A stretch of 5,163 nucleotides of DNA from an uncultured Sulfurovum sp. GTDB lineage: Bacteria; Campylobacterota; Campylobacteria; Campylobacterales; Sulfurovaceae. The stretch is taken from the NCBI GenBank assembly GCA_902727905.1, contig CACVAR010000105.1:1-5163 (forward strand), given 5' to 3'. Within the stretch, counting starts at the first letter, position 1; every line of letters begins with the position of its first letter. Made by a program: the position numbers and the translations under genes. A model generated the notes under the pieces. The model was not told the DNA's origin, ran no database searches, and saw nothing but the letters and a program-made list of their open reading frames with translations. Below, one piece after another: positions 1 through 5,163 of this stretch.

Positions 1-126
1 ATTGTTGAAAAACTAAATAATATTACGCCTCCAACACTTTTTAATGCTTCTGAGATTTCAGGGGTAACCCCTGCTGCTTTGGAAATTTTACATATTTATA
101 TTAAAATGGCTCAAAAAGCTAAATAG
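1..126 (+). CDS. mnmG: MnmG (GidA) tRNA uridine-5-carboxymethylaminomethyl modification enzyme, C-terminal end (partial)
   Basis: The window opens inside a reading frame whose last 41 codons end in TAG at 124-126; the start lies upstream. The visible peptide contains ITPPTLFNASEISGVTPAAL followed by a helix ending in KMAQKAK. From memory this matches the end of MnmG, where a motif like A-S-x-I-S-G-V-T-P-A-A precedes the final helix (E. coli has a similar ASRISGVTPAA). MnmG is the FAD-dependent partner of MnmE; together they add the carboxymethylaminomethyl group to U34 of certain tRNAs in the cytoplasm. The helical C-terminal domain seen here is the part known to contact MnmE and tRNA. The ending looks normal, with no truncation. 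It is a housekeeping gene facing the lipoprotein operon tail to tail and is probably unrelated to it in function. Confidence 0.88.
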   Translation: MVEKLNNITPPTLFNASEISGVTPAALEILHIYIKMAQKAK

Positions 127-133
127 ATATTGA

Positions 134-158
134 AAAAGGTTCTAGATTAGAACCTTTT
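134..158. terminator. Bidirectional intrinsic terminator between convergent genes
   Basis: AAAAGGTTCT at 134-143 pairs with AGAACCTTTT at 149-158, and A144-T148 can close an 11-bp stem over a 3-nt loop. On the plus strand the stem is followed by a T-rich run (about 155-175). On the minus strand it ends in a run of five T (complement of 133-137). It lies 7 bp after the mnmG stop and 9 bp after the stop of the minus-strand lipoprotein gene, so it can end both transcripts. The stem has only four G-C pairs, so efficiency is uncertain. Confidence 0.75.
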
Positions 159-167
159 ATTTAAATT

Positions 168-623
168 TTATTTCTTAACTTCTTGTTCAACCAGTTTTGT
201 ACCAAATCTGTTTTTAATAACAACAGTATCTCCCACAGCTAACTCAGAGGTTTTGATAGTTAAAACGCCTTTTATAAATTTAGTTGTCTCATTTATTTTT
301 CCATTGATATAGAGTTTAATTGGTGTTGATATAAAGAGTTTTTTACCTATAAAAGACACTTCATCATTATTCCCCTTATAAATAAATCCACGAATGGTCT
401 CAAATATACCACCTTTTAATCCATCATCTTTCACTTCTTTGTCTAAGTCAATAATATAGGCTTTTTTACTATGATTATCTTCTTGTTTAACAATGGTGGC
501 TTTATTTAGAGTGCTATTCTCTTGATTTTGGACAACATTTGGTTTTGGTTTTGGTTTATGGTTTGAACAACCTGTTGTAAGCACTATGGATAGCCCTATA
601 CTAAGTAATATCTGTGTTTTCAT
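168..623 (-). CDS. Small lipoprotein of unknown family, second gene of the CHAT operon
   Basis: This 151-residue protein has a lipoprotein signal: K2, a hydrophobic stretch at residues 5-15, and LTTGC with the lipid-modified cysteine at Cys19. The residue after it is Ser, not Asp, so in the E. coli sorting rule it would go to the outer membrane. Residues 22-28 are a KPKPKP tether-like stretch and 30-55 are polar and probably disordered. From about 55 to 151 the alternation of short hydrophobic segments and glycines (for example GGIFETIRGFIY, KLFISTPIKLYING, AVGDTVVIKN) looks like a compact beta-rich domain. I do not recognise the family. The start at 623 is supported by AAGGA five bases upstream. 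The gene begins 27 bp after the stop of the CHAT gene on the same strand with no terminator between, so it is almost certainly co-transcribed. It could be a partner, inhibitor or substrate of the protease, but nothing in the sequence decides this. Confidence 0.8.
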   Translation of the reverse strand: MKTQILLSIGLSIVLTTGCSNHKPKPKPNVVQNQENSTLNKATIVKQEDNHSKKAYIIDLDKEVKDDGLKGGIFETIRGFIYKGNNDEVSFIGKKLFISTPIKLYINGKINETTKFIKGVLTIKTSELAVGDTVVIKNRFGTKLVEQEVKK

Positions 624-648
624 AAGTTTCCTTTTTCATAAGTTTATT
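617..648 (-). repeat. 16-bp tandem duplication at the translation start of the small lipoprotein gene
   Basis: Plus-strand 617-632 and 633-648 are two adjacent 16-bp units that agree at 14 of 16 bases (the first 13 are identical, TTTTCATAAGTTT). Read on the minus strand, each unit carries CTTATGAAAA. Only the downstream ATG (623) has a Shine-Dalgarno sequence, AAGGA. The upstream ATG (639) is 16 bases away, hence out of frame, and opens a 12-codon dead end. Confidence 0.7.
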
Positions 649-650
649 TT

Positions 651-3600
651 TTAGTTAATTCCATTTTCAACAAATCCTGCCCAATAAAATGGATGACGTA
701 TTTTGGTCATTTCATACTCTTTTGTAGTGATATCTTTATTAGGTGACTGGTAAGCTGGTTCCTGATTTATCATAAATAGTTTTGCTGTTTTTAAAGCATG
801 AGCATAGCCTAATTTATCTTCTTTTAAATATTTATAAAACCTGTTGGTTAATTCTAAACTTCCCTTAGAATCAACACTCCATAATGTTGAGATGACTCTT
901 TTTGCACCTGCTAGTTTCGCACCTTTATTCAGTCCTGAAACACCTTCTGCACTATGCCTGTCTCCTAATCCACTTTCACAGGATGAAAAAAGAACCAATT
1001 CAGTATTATATAAATTTAAAGTTGAGAACTCTAAAGCACTCATTAGACCTCTATTTTGAAAACTTCCTTCTTTCAGCTCTTCATTATATCCTGATAGTGC
1101 CATGGCAGATTTTAATAAAGAATCAACTTTCTCAGAATCATCTTCATAAAAACTATGGGTGGATAGATGTAAGATTTTAGGAGAATCAAGAGAGTAGAGT
1201 AAACCTTTTGTTCCACTATATCCACTATATGAGCTAACCCTTTCTTCTCCAAAAACACTTTTTATATATTTTGCTTCATCTTTAGTATCTGTCAGTTTAT
1301 TTACAGCTGTTCCTCTGTGAAAAATTGATTTTAACTTTTCACTATATTCTGTTTTAGGAATATTACGTGAGGGTTGATATTTATCATAATCAAGATAAGA
1401 TAAAACAACGATATCTTCACTTTTAGAACGCTTATTTTGTTCTTGATGGGCTTTTAGAAAAGCTTTTCCTGATGAAACATAGGTAATATCTCTTTTTTTG
1501 ATAAGATAATCAAATCGTTCTTTTCCTAACCACTTAGGATCATACTTATAGTCATTATCTTCATCTTCTGATAATGCTTCAAACGGTAGAAGATTTAAGA
1601 TGCCATCTGGAGAGATAATAAGTTTTTTATAATCGGATAACTCTAAGTTTGCTTCAAAAAATACATTTAAAATTAGTGTATCAAAGAGCTTGTAGCCAAT
1701 TTGTGCAATCTCTCCTAAATTTTTTAATCTAATAGGATATTTATCTTTGTCAGAAAGTTTCATTTTATGAATGACTGTTTCATAGAAAATTTTGTCTCTA
1801 AATAGTTTAACAAGAGTATCAATACTGCTTTTGTCATAGTTAGGTTTATTTTGACCAGACAATGAGGCTAAAGGGCTTTCCATAAAACTCTCCAAGCTAT
1901 TTTTTTTAGGGTTCATAATGTGAAAATTAACTTTATTGGAATGGTTTAAAGTAAAAACAGCATAACTATCTGTTTTGCGTATATGGGCAAAATCCAAATA
2001 TACTTCATCTTTTTTGAGTCTTTGACTTATCTGTTTATAGTGGATATCTTTAAGTTGTAAGCTCTGTTTATACTCTTCGACTTGGCTACTTAAATAACTT
2101 TCCAAATTATCTTTTGTCTCTTTTAATTTACTCAGTTGAGTAGACTCAGTAAAAGCATCTTTATTTGATAGTTTTTTTAAAAATAGGGATGAGTAGGCTT
2201 TTTTTGTTTTTATTAATTCATCTATTTTAAATTTTACCTCTGAACTTTTTGTTTTTGATTTAAGTGCAGTAAGATAAGCTTCACTGTTTGTTATCTCTTC
2301 TTTATATCTAAGCCAAATATTAAAAACTTCTTTAGAGATGCTTTCTCTTTTTCCGTAATGTTTCTTTTTATACAGTAAAGCTACATATAAAAAGGATTCA
2401 ATATTGAACCTTTCATTGGCTAACTTCTCTTGCTTATTTAAGTTTGCAAAAAGTGCTTTTCTTGAATTTAGTAGTAGTTCAATAGATATTTTCGTGGAGG
2501 AGTAAGCTTTTTTAATGTTGTCCATTTTAAGATAAACCAGAGAGAGGAGTGAATAACTTTTGATTGTATTGAAATGCTGGTTTCCAAAAACTTTTTTATT
2601 GATTCTTAATGCTCTAGTTGCATAAGACAATGCTTTTGTATCTTGATTTAATTTCAGATAGTTTAGACTCATTTTCCCATAGTAAAATGCTGGGATATAG
2701 TGTTCTTTACCGAAATCATTTTCTGCTTGTATGACAACTTTTTTTAAATGCTTCAGGGCTTCTTTATGTTTACCTTGTTTTGTATATTTAGCATACTTTT
2801 GAGCATCTTTTTGAATGGAGGTTAACAAATTAGTTGACATCTTGTTAGAAATAGCTTTAGCTTCAGTTTGATTTTTATTTAGTTTATGTAGTTCAGAAAG
2901 TTCTTTATAATAGGTTTTAAGTTCAGAAGGTTCATCTATTGATGTTTCTGTAATGCTGATGGCTTCCTTCACGCTTTTTATGGCTTTAGGATAGAGGTTC
3001 ATAGAACGATGGATTGAACTTTGAATAGCATAGGCTGAAGCAAGAAGAAGACTTTTGTTGCCTAAAGTATTTGTTGAAACAGATATTGATGTTTCGACAT
3101 ATTCTAAAGCTTTAGAATAGTTTTCAATAGTATTATAAACAGTCGCAATCTGATTATAAGCATTGATGGTTTGTTTATTTTCCTTTTGTTTCGCAATAAT
3201 TTTAGCATAAAAAAGGGCATTAAGTGCAGACTCTAAGGCTCTTGGAATATCTCCCATAATGATAAAGGTTTTACTTGCTAAATAAGTTATATCATAGGCT
3301 TTTTGATAGGGAATATCCCTTGATTGTTTTTTTGTTAATGTAGTAGATTCTATAATCTCTCTTAGTTGTTGTTGAAGATTTGTGGCTTTAACCAAATTTT
3401 TATAGGCTTTTTTATATTTCTCTTTAACAACTACCATATTTTTTATATTAGTAGATAGTTTACTACTTTGATTGGCATTACTTAGTATTTGCTTGTTAGT
3501 ATTAGAATGCTTTTGTTTATCTTTTGCTATGGATTGACTAAAAAAAAGAGCTGTTTTAGCCGATTGTAATGCTCTTTGAGTGTCTTTAAAGGTATTGGTG

Positions 3601-3899
3601 TAGAGATTTTTAAATTTATTTAAAGTTATGGATGCTTTTTGATAATCTATTTGAGCCAACTCATCTTTTGTAAATTGAGAAGACTCTATATTTTTTTGTA
3701 TTAACCTATAGTTACGTAACATCATGTTCATTTTTGAATACATCATTTGATGTTCATGTTTGGTTAAAAACGCTTCATCTTGAATAAAATCTTCATGTGT
3801 GTATCTGTTTTGCATATCAAGAAGGTAGGGTTTTATATTGACAGTACATCCCAAAAATATCAATGCTAGAAGTGGCATTAGACTCAGTTTTTTTAACAT
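651..3899 (-). CDS. Lipid-anchored TPR-CHAT protein (putative caspase-like cysteine protease)
   Basis: This protein has 1082 residues. Residues 1-18 are a lipoprotein signal (K3, K4, hydrophobic core, FLGC with Cys18; next residue Thr, so no inner-membrane retention Asp). Residues about 50-475 are helical repeats of TPR type. Clear units lie near 203-235, 246-276 and 287-317, then near 367-475, where FGKEH (396-400) and FGNQH (438-442) give a 42-residue period like kinesin-light-chain TPRs. Residues about 540-625 are lysine-rich, helical and probably coiled coil. From about 630 the chain follows the CHAT family (Pfam PF12770): LIISPDGILNLLPFEAL (759-775), HLSTHS with putative catalytic His915, FSSCESG with putative nucleophile Cys974, then GAKRVISTLWSVD and the terminal HPFYWAGF. 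Both dyad residues are present, so proteolytic activity is likely. CHAT proteases belong to the caspase/separase clan and TPRs usually sense or bind a partner. The start at 3899 has AGAGGG eight bases upstream. It is first in a two-gene operon. The substrate is unknown. Confidence 0.93.
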   Translation of the reverse strand: MLKKLSLMPLLALIFLGCTVNIKPYLLDMQNRYTHEDFIQDEAFLTKHEHQMMYSKMNMMLRNYRLIQKNIESSQFTKDELAQIDYQKASITLNKFKNLYTNTFKDTQRALQSAKTALFFSQSIAKDKQKHSNTNKQILSNANQSSKLSTNIKNMVVVKEKYKKAYKNLVKATNLQQQLREIIESTTLTKKQSRDIPYQKAYDITYLASKTFIIMGDIPRALESALNALFYAKIIAKQKENKQTINAYNQIATVYNTIENYSKALEYVETSISVSTNTLGNKSLLLASAYAIQSSIHRSMNLYPKAIKSVKEAISITETSIDEPSELKTYYKELSELHKLNKNQTEAKAISNKMSTNLLTSIQKDAQKYAKYTKQGKHKEALKHLKKVVIQAENDFGKEHYIPAFYYGKMSLNYLKLNQDTKALSYATRALRINKKVFGNQHFNTIKSYSLLSLVYLKMDNIKKAYSSTKISIELLLNSRKALFANLNKQEKLANERFNIESFLYVALLYKKKHYGKRESISKEVFNIWLRYKEEITNSEAYLTALKSKTKSSEVKFKIDELIKTKKAYSSLFLKKLSNKDAFTESTQLSKLKETKDNLESYLSSQVEEYKQSLQLKDIHYKQISQRLKKDEVYLDFAHIRKTDSYAVFTLNHSNKVNFHIMNPKKNSLESFMESPLASLSGQNKPNYDKSSIDTLVKLFRDKIFYETVIHKMKLSDKDKYPIRLKNLGEIAQIGYKLFDTLILNVFFEANLELSDYKKLIISPDGILNLLPFEALSEDEDNDYKYDPKWLGKERFDYLIKKRDITYVSSGKAFLKAHQEQNKRSKSEDIVVLSYLDYDKYQPSRNIPKTEYSEKLKSIFHRGTAVNKLTDTKDEAKYIKSVFGEERVSSYSGYSGTKGLLYSLDSPKILHLSTHSFYEDDSEKVDSLLKSAMALSGYNEELKEGSFQNRGLMSALEFSTLNLYNTELVLFSSCESGLGDRHSAEGVSGLNKGAKLAGAKRVISTLWSVDSKGSLELTNRFYKYLKEDKLGYAHALKTAKLFMINQEPAYQSPNKDITTKEYEMTKIRHPFYWAGFVENGIN
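3189..3689 (-). repeat. Internal duplication in the N-terminal region of the TPR-CHAT protein
   Basis: Residues 71-126 (DNA 3522-3689) and 183-237 (DNA 3189-3353) align at an offset of 112 residues with a single one-residue gap. Matching words are IES..-TK-..I-YQKA, then RAL-SA--ALF and IAK-K. About 20 positions are identical over about 57. The second copy is a recognisable TPR; the first is a weaker one. This is protein-level similarity; the DNA has diverged, so the duplication is old. Confidence 0.7.
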
Positions 3900-3954
3900 A
3901 ACAATTCCCTCTTTTTATTTTGAACATATATTTTAGCTAATTAACAATTCAATC

Positions 3955-3960
3955 TTTATA
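3955..3960 (-). promoter_or_regulatory. Candidate -10 element of the CHAT operon promoter
   Basis: Read on the minus strand, TATAAA lies 55 bases before the CHAT start codon. The 17-bp-spaced -35 position (3978-3983) reads AAATAA and is not consensus, but weak -35 elements with A/T-rich phased upstream DNA are usual in Campylobacterota. A start of transcription near 3948 would give a leader of about 50 bases. In such AT-rich DNA a chance match is possible. Confidence 0.35.
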
Positions 3961-3998
3961 GGATTTACTTTAGAATATTATTTACTTTTATTTATTAA

Positions 3999-4028
3999 AA
4001 TTAACTAGAAATTAACTGAAAGTTTCTA
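3999..4028. promoter_or_regulatory. Candidate regulator binding site between the divergent promoters
   Basis: AATTAACT occurs at 3999-4006 and again at 4010-4017, exactly 11 bp apart, about one helical turn, as is typical for tandem binding by OmpR/PhoB-type response regulators. A further AATTAAC lies at 3939-3945. Overlapping this, TAGAAA (4006-4011) and TTTCTA (4023-4028) form an inverted repeat with 11 bp between the arms, and GAAA-G-TTTC (4018-4026) is a small palindrome. The site sits just upstream of the -35 position of the plus-strand promoter and could act on both transcripts. The regulator is not identified. Confidence 0.35.
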
Positions 4029-4050
4029 AGTGTTTTAGGGGTTTTATTTG

Positions 4051-4056
4051 TACAAT
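4051..4056 (+). promoter_or_regulatory. Candidate -10 element for the first tandem lipoprotein gene
   Basis: TACAAT matches the TATAAT consensus at five of six positions and follows a T-rich stretch (TTTTAGGGGTTTTATTTG, 4033-4050) of the kind that replaces the -35 box in Campylobacterota promoters. Transcription would begin near 4063, giving a leader of about 30 bases that includes the AAGGAG ribosome-binding site at 4079-4084. Confidence 0.5.
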
Positions 4057-4076
4057 ACAGATGAATAAAAAGACAA

Positions 4077-4289
4077 AAAAGGAGATTTAAAAGATGACTC
4101 AAAAAAAGCTACTAGCAGGGGTGATAATATCATCTATATTTTTCATGGGTGGATGTGCAGGAAAAAAAGATTTTACCAAAGGGGTTTCAGAAGAGGATAA
4201 AAAGTTACTCTCATCACCCAATGATGAAATACTTTATATTTACAAAGATAGATTGAGGGTTACAAAAAATGGATTTTATCCTAATTATA
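4077..4289 (+). repeat. Direct repeat, copy 1 (ribosome-binding site and 5' part of lipoprotein gene)
   Basis: This stretch is repeated at 4951-5163 with a constant offset of 874 bp and no gaps. 4077-4106 is identical to 4951-4980. Ten mismatches are packed into 4107-4130, one more occurs at 4162, and 4163-4289 is identical to the end of the window. The repeat probably continues beyond it. Confidence 0.95.
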
Positions 4290-4852
4290 ATTTTAAAATT
4301 CCAGTTAAGCCATCAAGAAAAAAAGAATTTGTAGCTAACTATTATTCATCAAAAATCTCAACTTATTCTGGGTTAAGACAATTTAATTTAAAAAAGTTTA
4401 TAGATGATATTAATAACAATAATCTTAGAGGCATACAAGAAAAAGTCATCATGGTAAAGAAGAAAAAAGATAAGTATTTTAAGGAAATAAATTTTCTTAT
4501 GCCTAAAGATATCATTGCTTTGGCTTCAAATAATATTTCAGAAAAAACGAAAAGAAGTATGAAAAAAAGATATAAGACTGCAATAAAAAAACATAATATT
4601 GCACTATATAGGAAATGTCAAGAAGAAGGAACTTACGCTAGGAGAAAGATAGGAGCTGACCCTTTCATGTACGAAAGATGTGGATCCAGTACCACTTATA
4701 CAGAACCTCCTATTCAAGATGAACCATCCTATGATTCAAGGTCTTCAGGTTCAGGAGGTGGTTATTCAGGAAGTAGTTCTGGTTGTAGAGTACAAACAGT
4801 CTATGTTCCTGGAGGTAATGGACGAACGGCTCAAACAACAGTGTGTAACTAA
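4094..4852 (+). CDS. Lipoprotein of unknown family, first of a tandem paralogous pair
   Basis: This protein has 252 residues. The signal peptide has K4-K5, a hydrophobic core at 6-18 and MGGC with Cys21 as lipid site. The box is less canonical than usual, but the position and charge pattern fit; Ala follows, so no inner-membrane retention signal. Residues 22-100 are mixed and Tyr/Lys-rich. 118-170 are strongly basic (for example KKKKDK at 122-127 and KTKRSMKKRYK at 151-161). 175-252 hold four cysteines (175, 196, 231, 251) that could form two disulfides in the periplasm. Between them a Pro/Tyr-rich segment and a Gly/Ser-rich linker (215-230) precede a short terminal module ending in VCN. I do not recognise the family. 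AAGGAG ends nine bases before the ATG and decides the start. The gene is divergent from the CHAT operon and 115 bp upstream of its paralogue. No clear terminator follows, so the two may share a transcript. It could be a cell-envelope structural protein or a target of the CHAT protease; both are guesses. Confidence 0.85.
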   Translation: MTQKKLLAGVIISSIFFMGGCAGKKDFTKGVSEEDKKLLSSPNDEILYIYKDRLRVTKNGFYPNYNFKIPVKPSRKKEFVANYYSSKISTYSGLRQFNLKKFIDDINNNNLRGIQEKVIMVKKKKDKYFKEINFLMPKDIIALASNNISEKTKRSMKKRYKTAIKKHNIALYRKCQEEGTYARRKIGADPFMYERCGSSTTYTEPPIQDEPSYDSRSSGSGGGYSGSSSGCRVQTVYVPGGNGRTAQTTVCN

Positions 4853-4967
4853 CTTATATATATTCATAATAAATAATTAAATTATAATTTTAATAAATAT
4901 CATTCAAAGAAGTAAATTTTCATACTTTATGAAAGTTGAAAAAATCATATAAAAGGAGATTTAAAAG
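4853..4967 (+). other. Spacer between the tandem lipoprotein genes, with a weak hairpin
   Basis: This 115-bp AT-rich gap has no GC-rich terminator. AATTTTCATA (4915-4924) can pair with TATGAAAGTT (4928-4937) over a CTT loop, giving 10 pairs with one G-T, but no T run follows, so it is more likely a leader structure or an operator than a terminator. A TATAAT at 4883-4888 is a possible -10 for the second gene, although it sits inside a fully A/T palindrome and has no good upstream element. The spacer differs from the region before the first copy except for the last 17 bases. Confidence 0.35.
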
Positions 4968-5163
4968 ATGACTCAAAAAAGAGTAGTTTTAGGCGTGTTA
5001 ATAACATCTATATTTTTCATGGGTGGATGTGCAGGTAAAAAAGATTTTACCAAAGGGGTTTCAGAAGAGGATAAAAAGTTACTCTCATCACCCAATGATG
5101 AAATACTTTATATTTACAAAGATAGATTGAGGGTTACAAAAAATGGATTTTATCCTAATTATA
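4951..5163 (+). repeat. Direct repeat, copy 2 (continues past the window)
   Basis: This is the partner of 4077-4289. It includes the same ribosome-binding site, AAGGAG at 4953-4958, and start codon context. Outside the diverged patch at 4981-5004 and one base at 5036 it is identical, including every third codon position over the last 127 bases. Confidence 0.95.
4968..5163 (+). CDS. Second tandem lipoprotein paralogue, 5' part only
   Basis: 65 codons are visible before the window ends. The start is at 4968, with AAGGAG ending nine bases upstream. The signal peptide differs from the first copy in its hydrophobic part (KRVVLGVLITS against KKLLAGVIISS), then FFMGGC with Cys21 is the same, and residues 22-65 are identical to the first copy in protein and, but for one silent base, in DNA. 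Whether the copies differ further on, especially in the cysteine-rich tail, cannot be seen here. The role is unknown, as for copy 1. Confidence 0.88.
   Translation, partial: MTQKRVVLGVLITSIFFMGGCAGKKDFTKGVSEEDKKLLSSPNDEILYIYKDRLRVTKNGFYPNY

Noticed and set aside
168..623. Bacterial gasdermin or pore-forming partner of the CHAT protease
   Set aside because: The small neighbour is a 151-residue lipoprotein with a hydrophilic mature part; it has neither the length nor the visible features of a gasdermin.
844..1180. Open frames on the plus strand (844-1059 and 902-1180)
   Set aside because: They lie wholly opposite the CHAT catalytic region, whose protein motifs are unmistakable; their translations show no domain or credible ribosome-binding site.
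651..3899. Type III-E CRISPR TPR-CHAT effector (Csx29-like)
   Set aside because: No CRISPR repeats or Cas genes are in the window, and the protein has a lipoprotein signal, which does not fit a cytoplasmic CRISPR partner.
4061..4090. Short frame MNKKTKKEI just before the first tandem lipoprotein
   Set aside because: Its ATG lies at or before the likely transcription start after TACAAT and has no ribosome-binding site; it is probably chance in A-rich DNA.
4680..4880. Plus-strand frame of 66 codons overlapping the end of the first tandem lipoprotein gene
   Set aside because: Its Val/Gln-rich translation is a frame-shifted reading of the Gly/Ser-rich tail, and the lipoprotein frame has the signal peptide and ribosome-binding site.
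4879..4890. Perfect 12-bp palindrome AAATTATAATTT taken as an operator or terminator
   Set aside because: It is purely A/T in a very AT-rich spacer, where such palindromes are expected by chance, and it cannot make a stable terminator stem.
4951..5163. The direct repeat as an insertion sequence or phage attachment site
   Set aside because: The repeated DNA is a ribosome-binding site plus coding sequence in the same frame, with no transposase or integrase nearby; tandem gene duplication explains it.

Overview
The window is AT-rich with strongly A/T-biased codons. It begins with the last 41 codons of a gene that I read as mnmG (tRNA wobble-uridine modification). Its C-terminal wording, the A/T bias and the T-rich promoter-like stretches with good -10 elements suggest a Campylobacterota member (for example the Sulfurimonas, Sulfurovum or Arcobacter groups). 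The phylum is a reasonable inference; the genus is not determined.

Layout. Positions 1-126 hold the mnmG tail (+). A hairpin at 134-158 can terminate transcription from both sides. Positions 168-3899 hold a two-gene minus-strand operon: first a 1082-residue lipoprotein with many TPR-like helical repeats and a C-terminal CHAT (caspase-like) protease domain with an apparently intact His915/Cys974 dyad, then, 27 bp downstream, a 151-residue lipoprotein of unknown family. Positions 3900-4093 are a divergent promoter region with candidate regulator sites. From 4094 on the plus strand there is a 252-residue lipoprotein of unknown family with a Gly/Ser-rich, four-cysteine tail. A second, nearly identical paralogue starts at 4968 and runs off the window.

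All four complete or partial genes after mnmG start with a lipoprotein signal peptide, so the locus looks like an envelope module: a lipid-anchored putative CHAT protease with a small lipoprotein partner, transcribed away from a tandem family of lipoproteins. A working relation between the protease and these neighbours (partner, substrate or inhibitor) is inferred only from context. The most notable points are the extracytoplasmic location predicted for a TPR-CHAT protein, a 112-residue internal duplication in its N-terminal part, and the mosaic identity of the tandem paralogues: identical ribosome-binding region and mature part, with a short diverged patch in the signal peptide.
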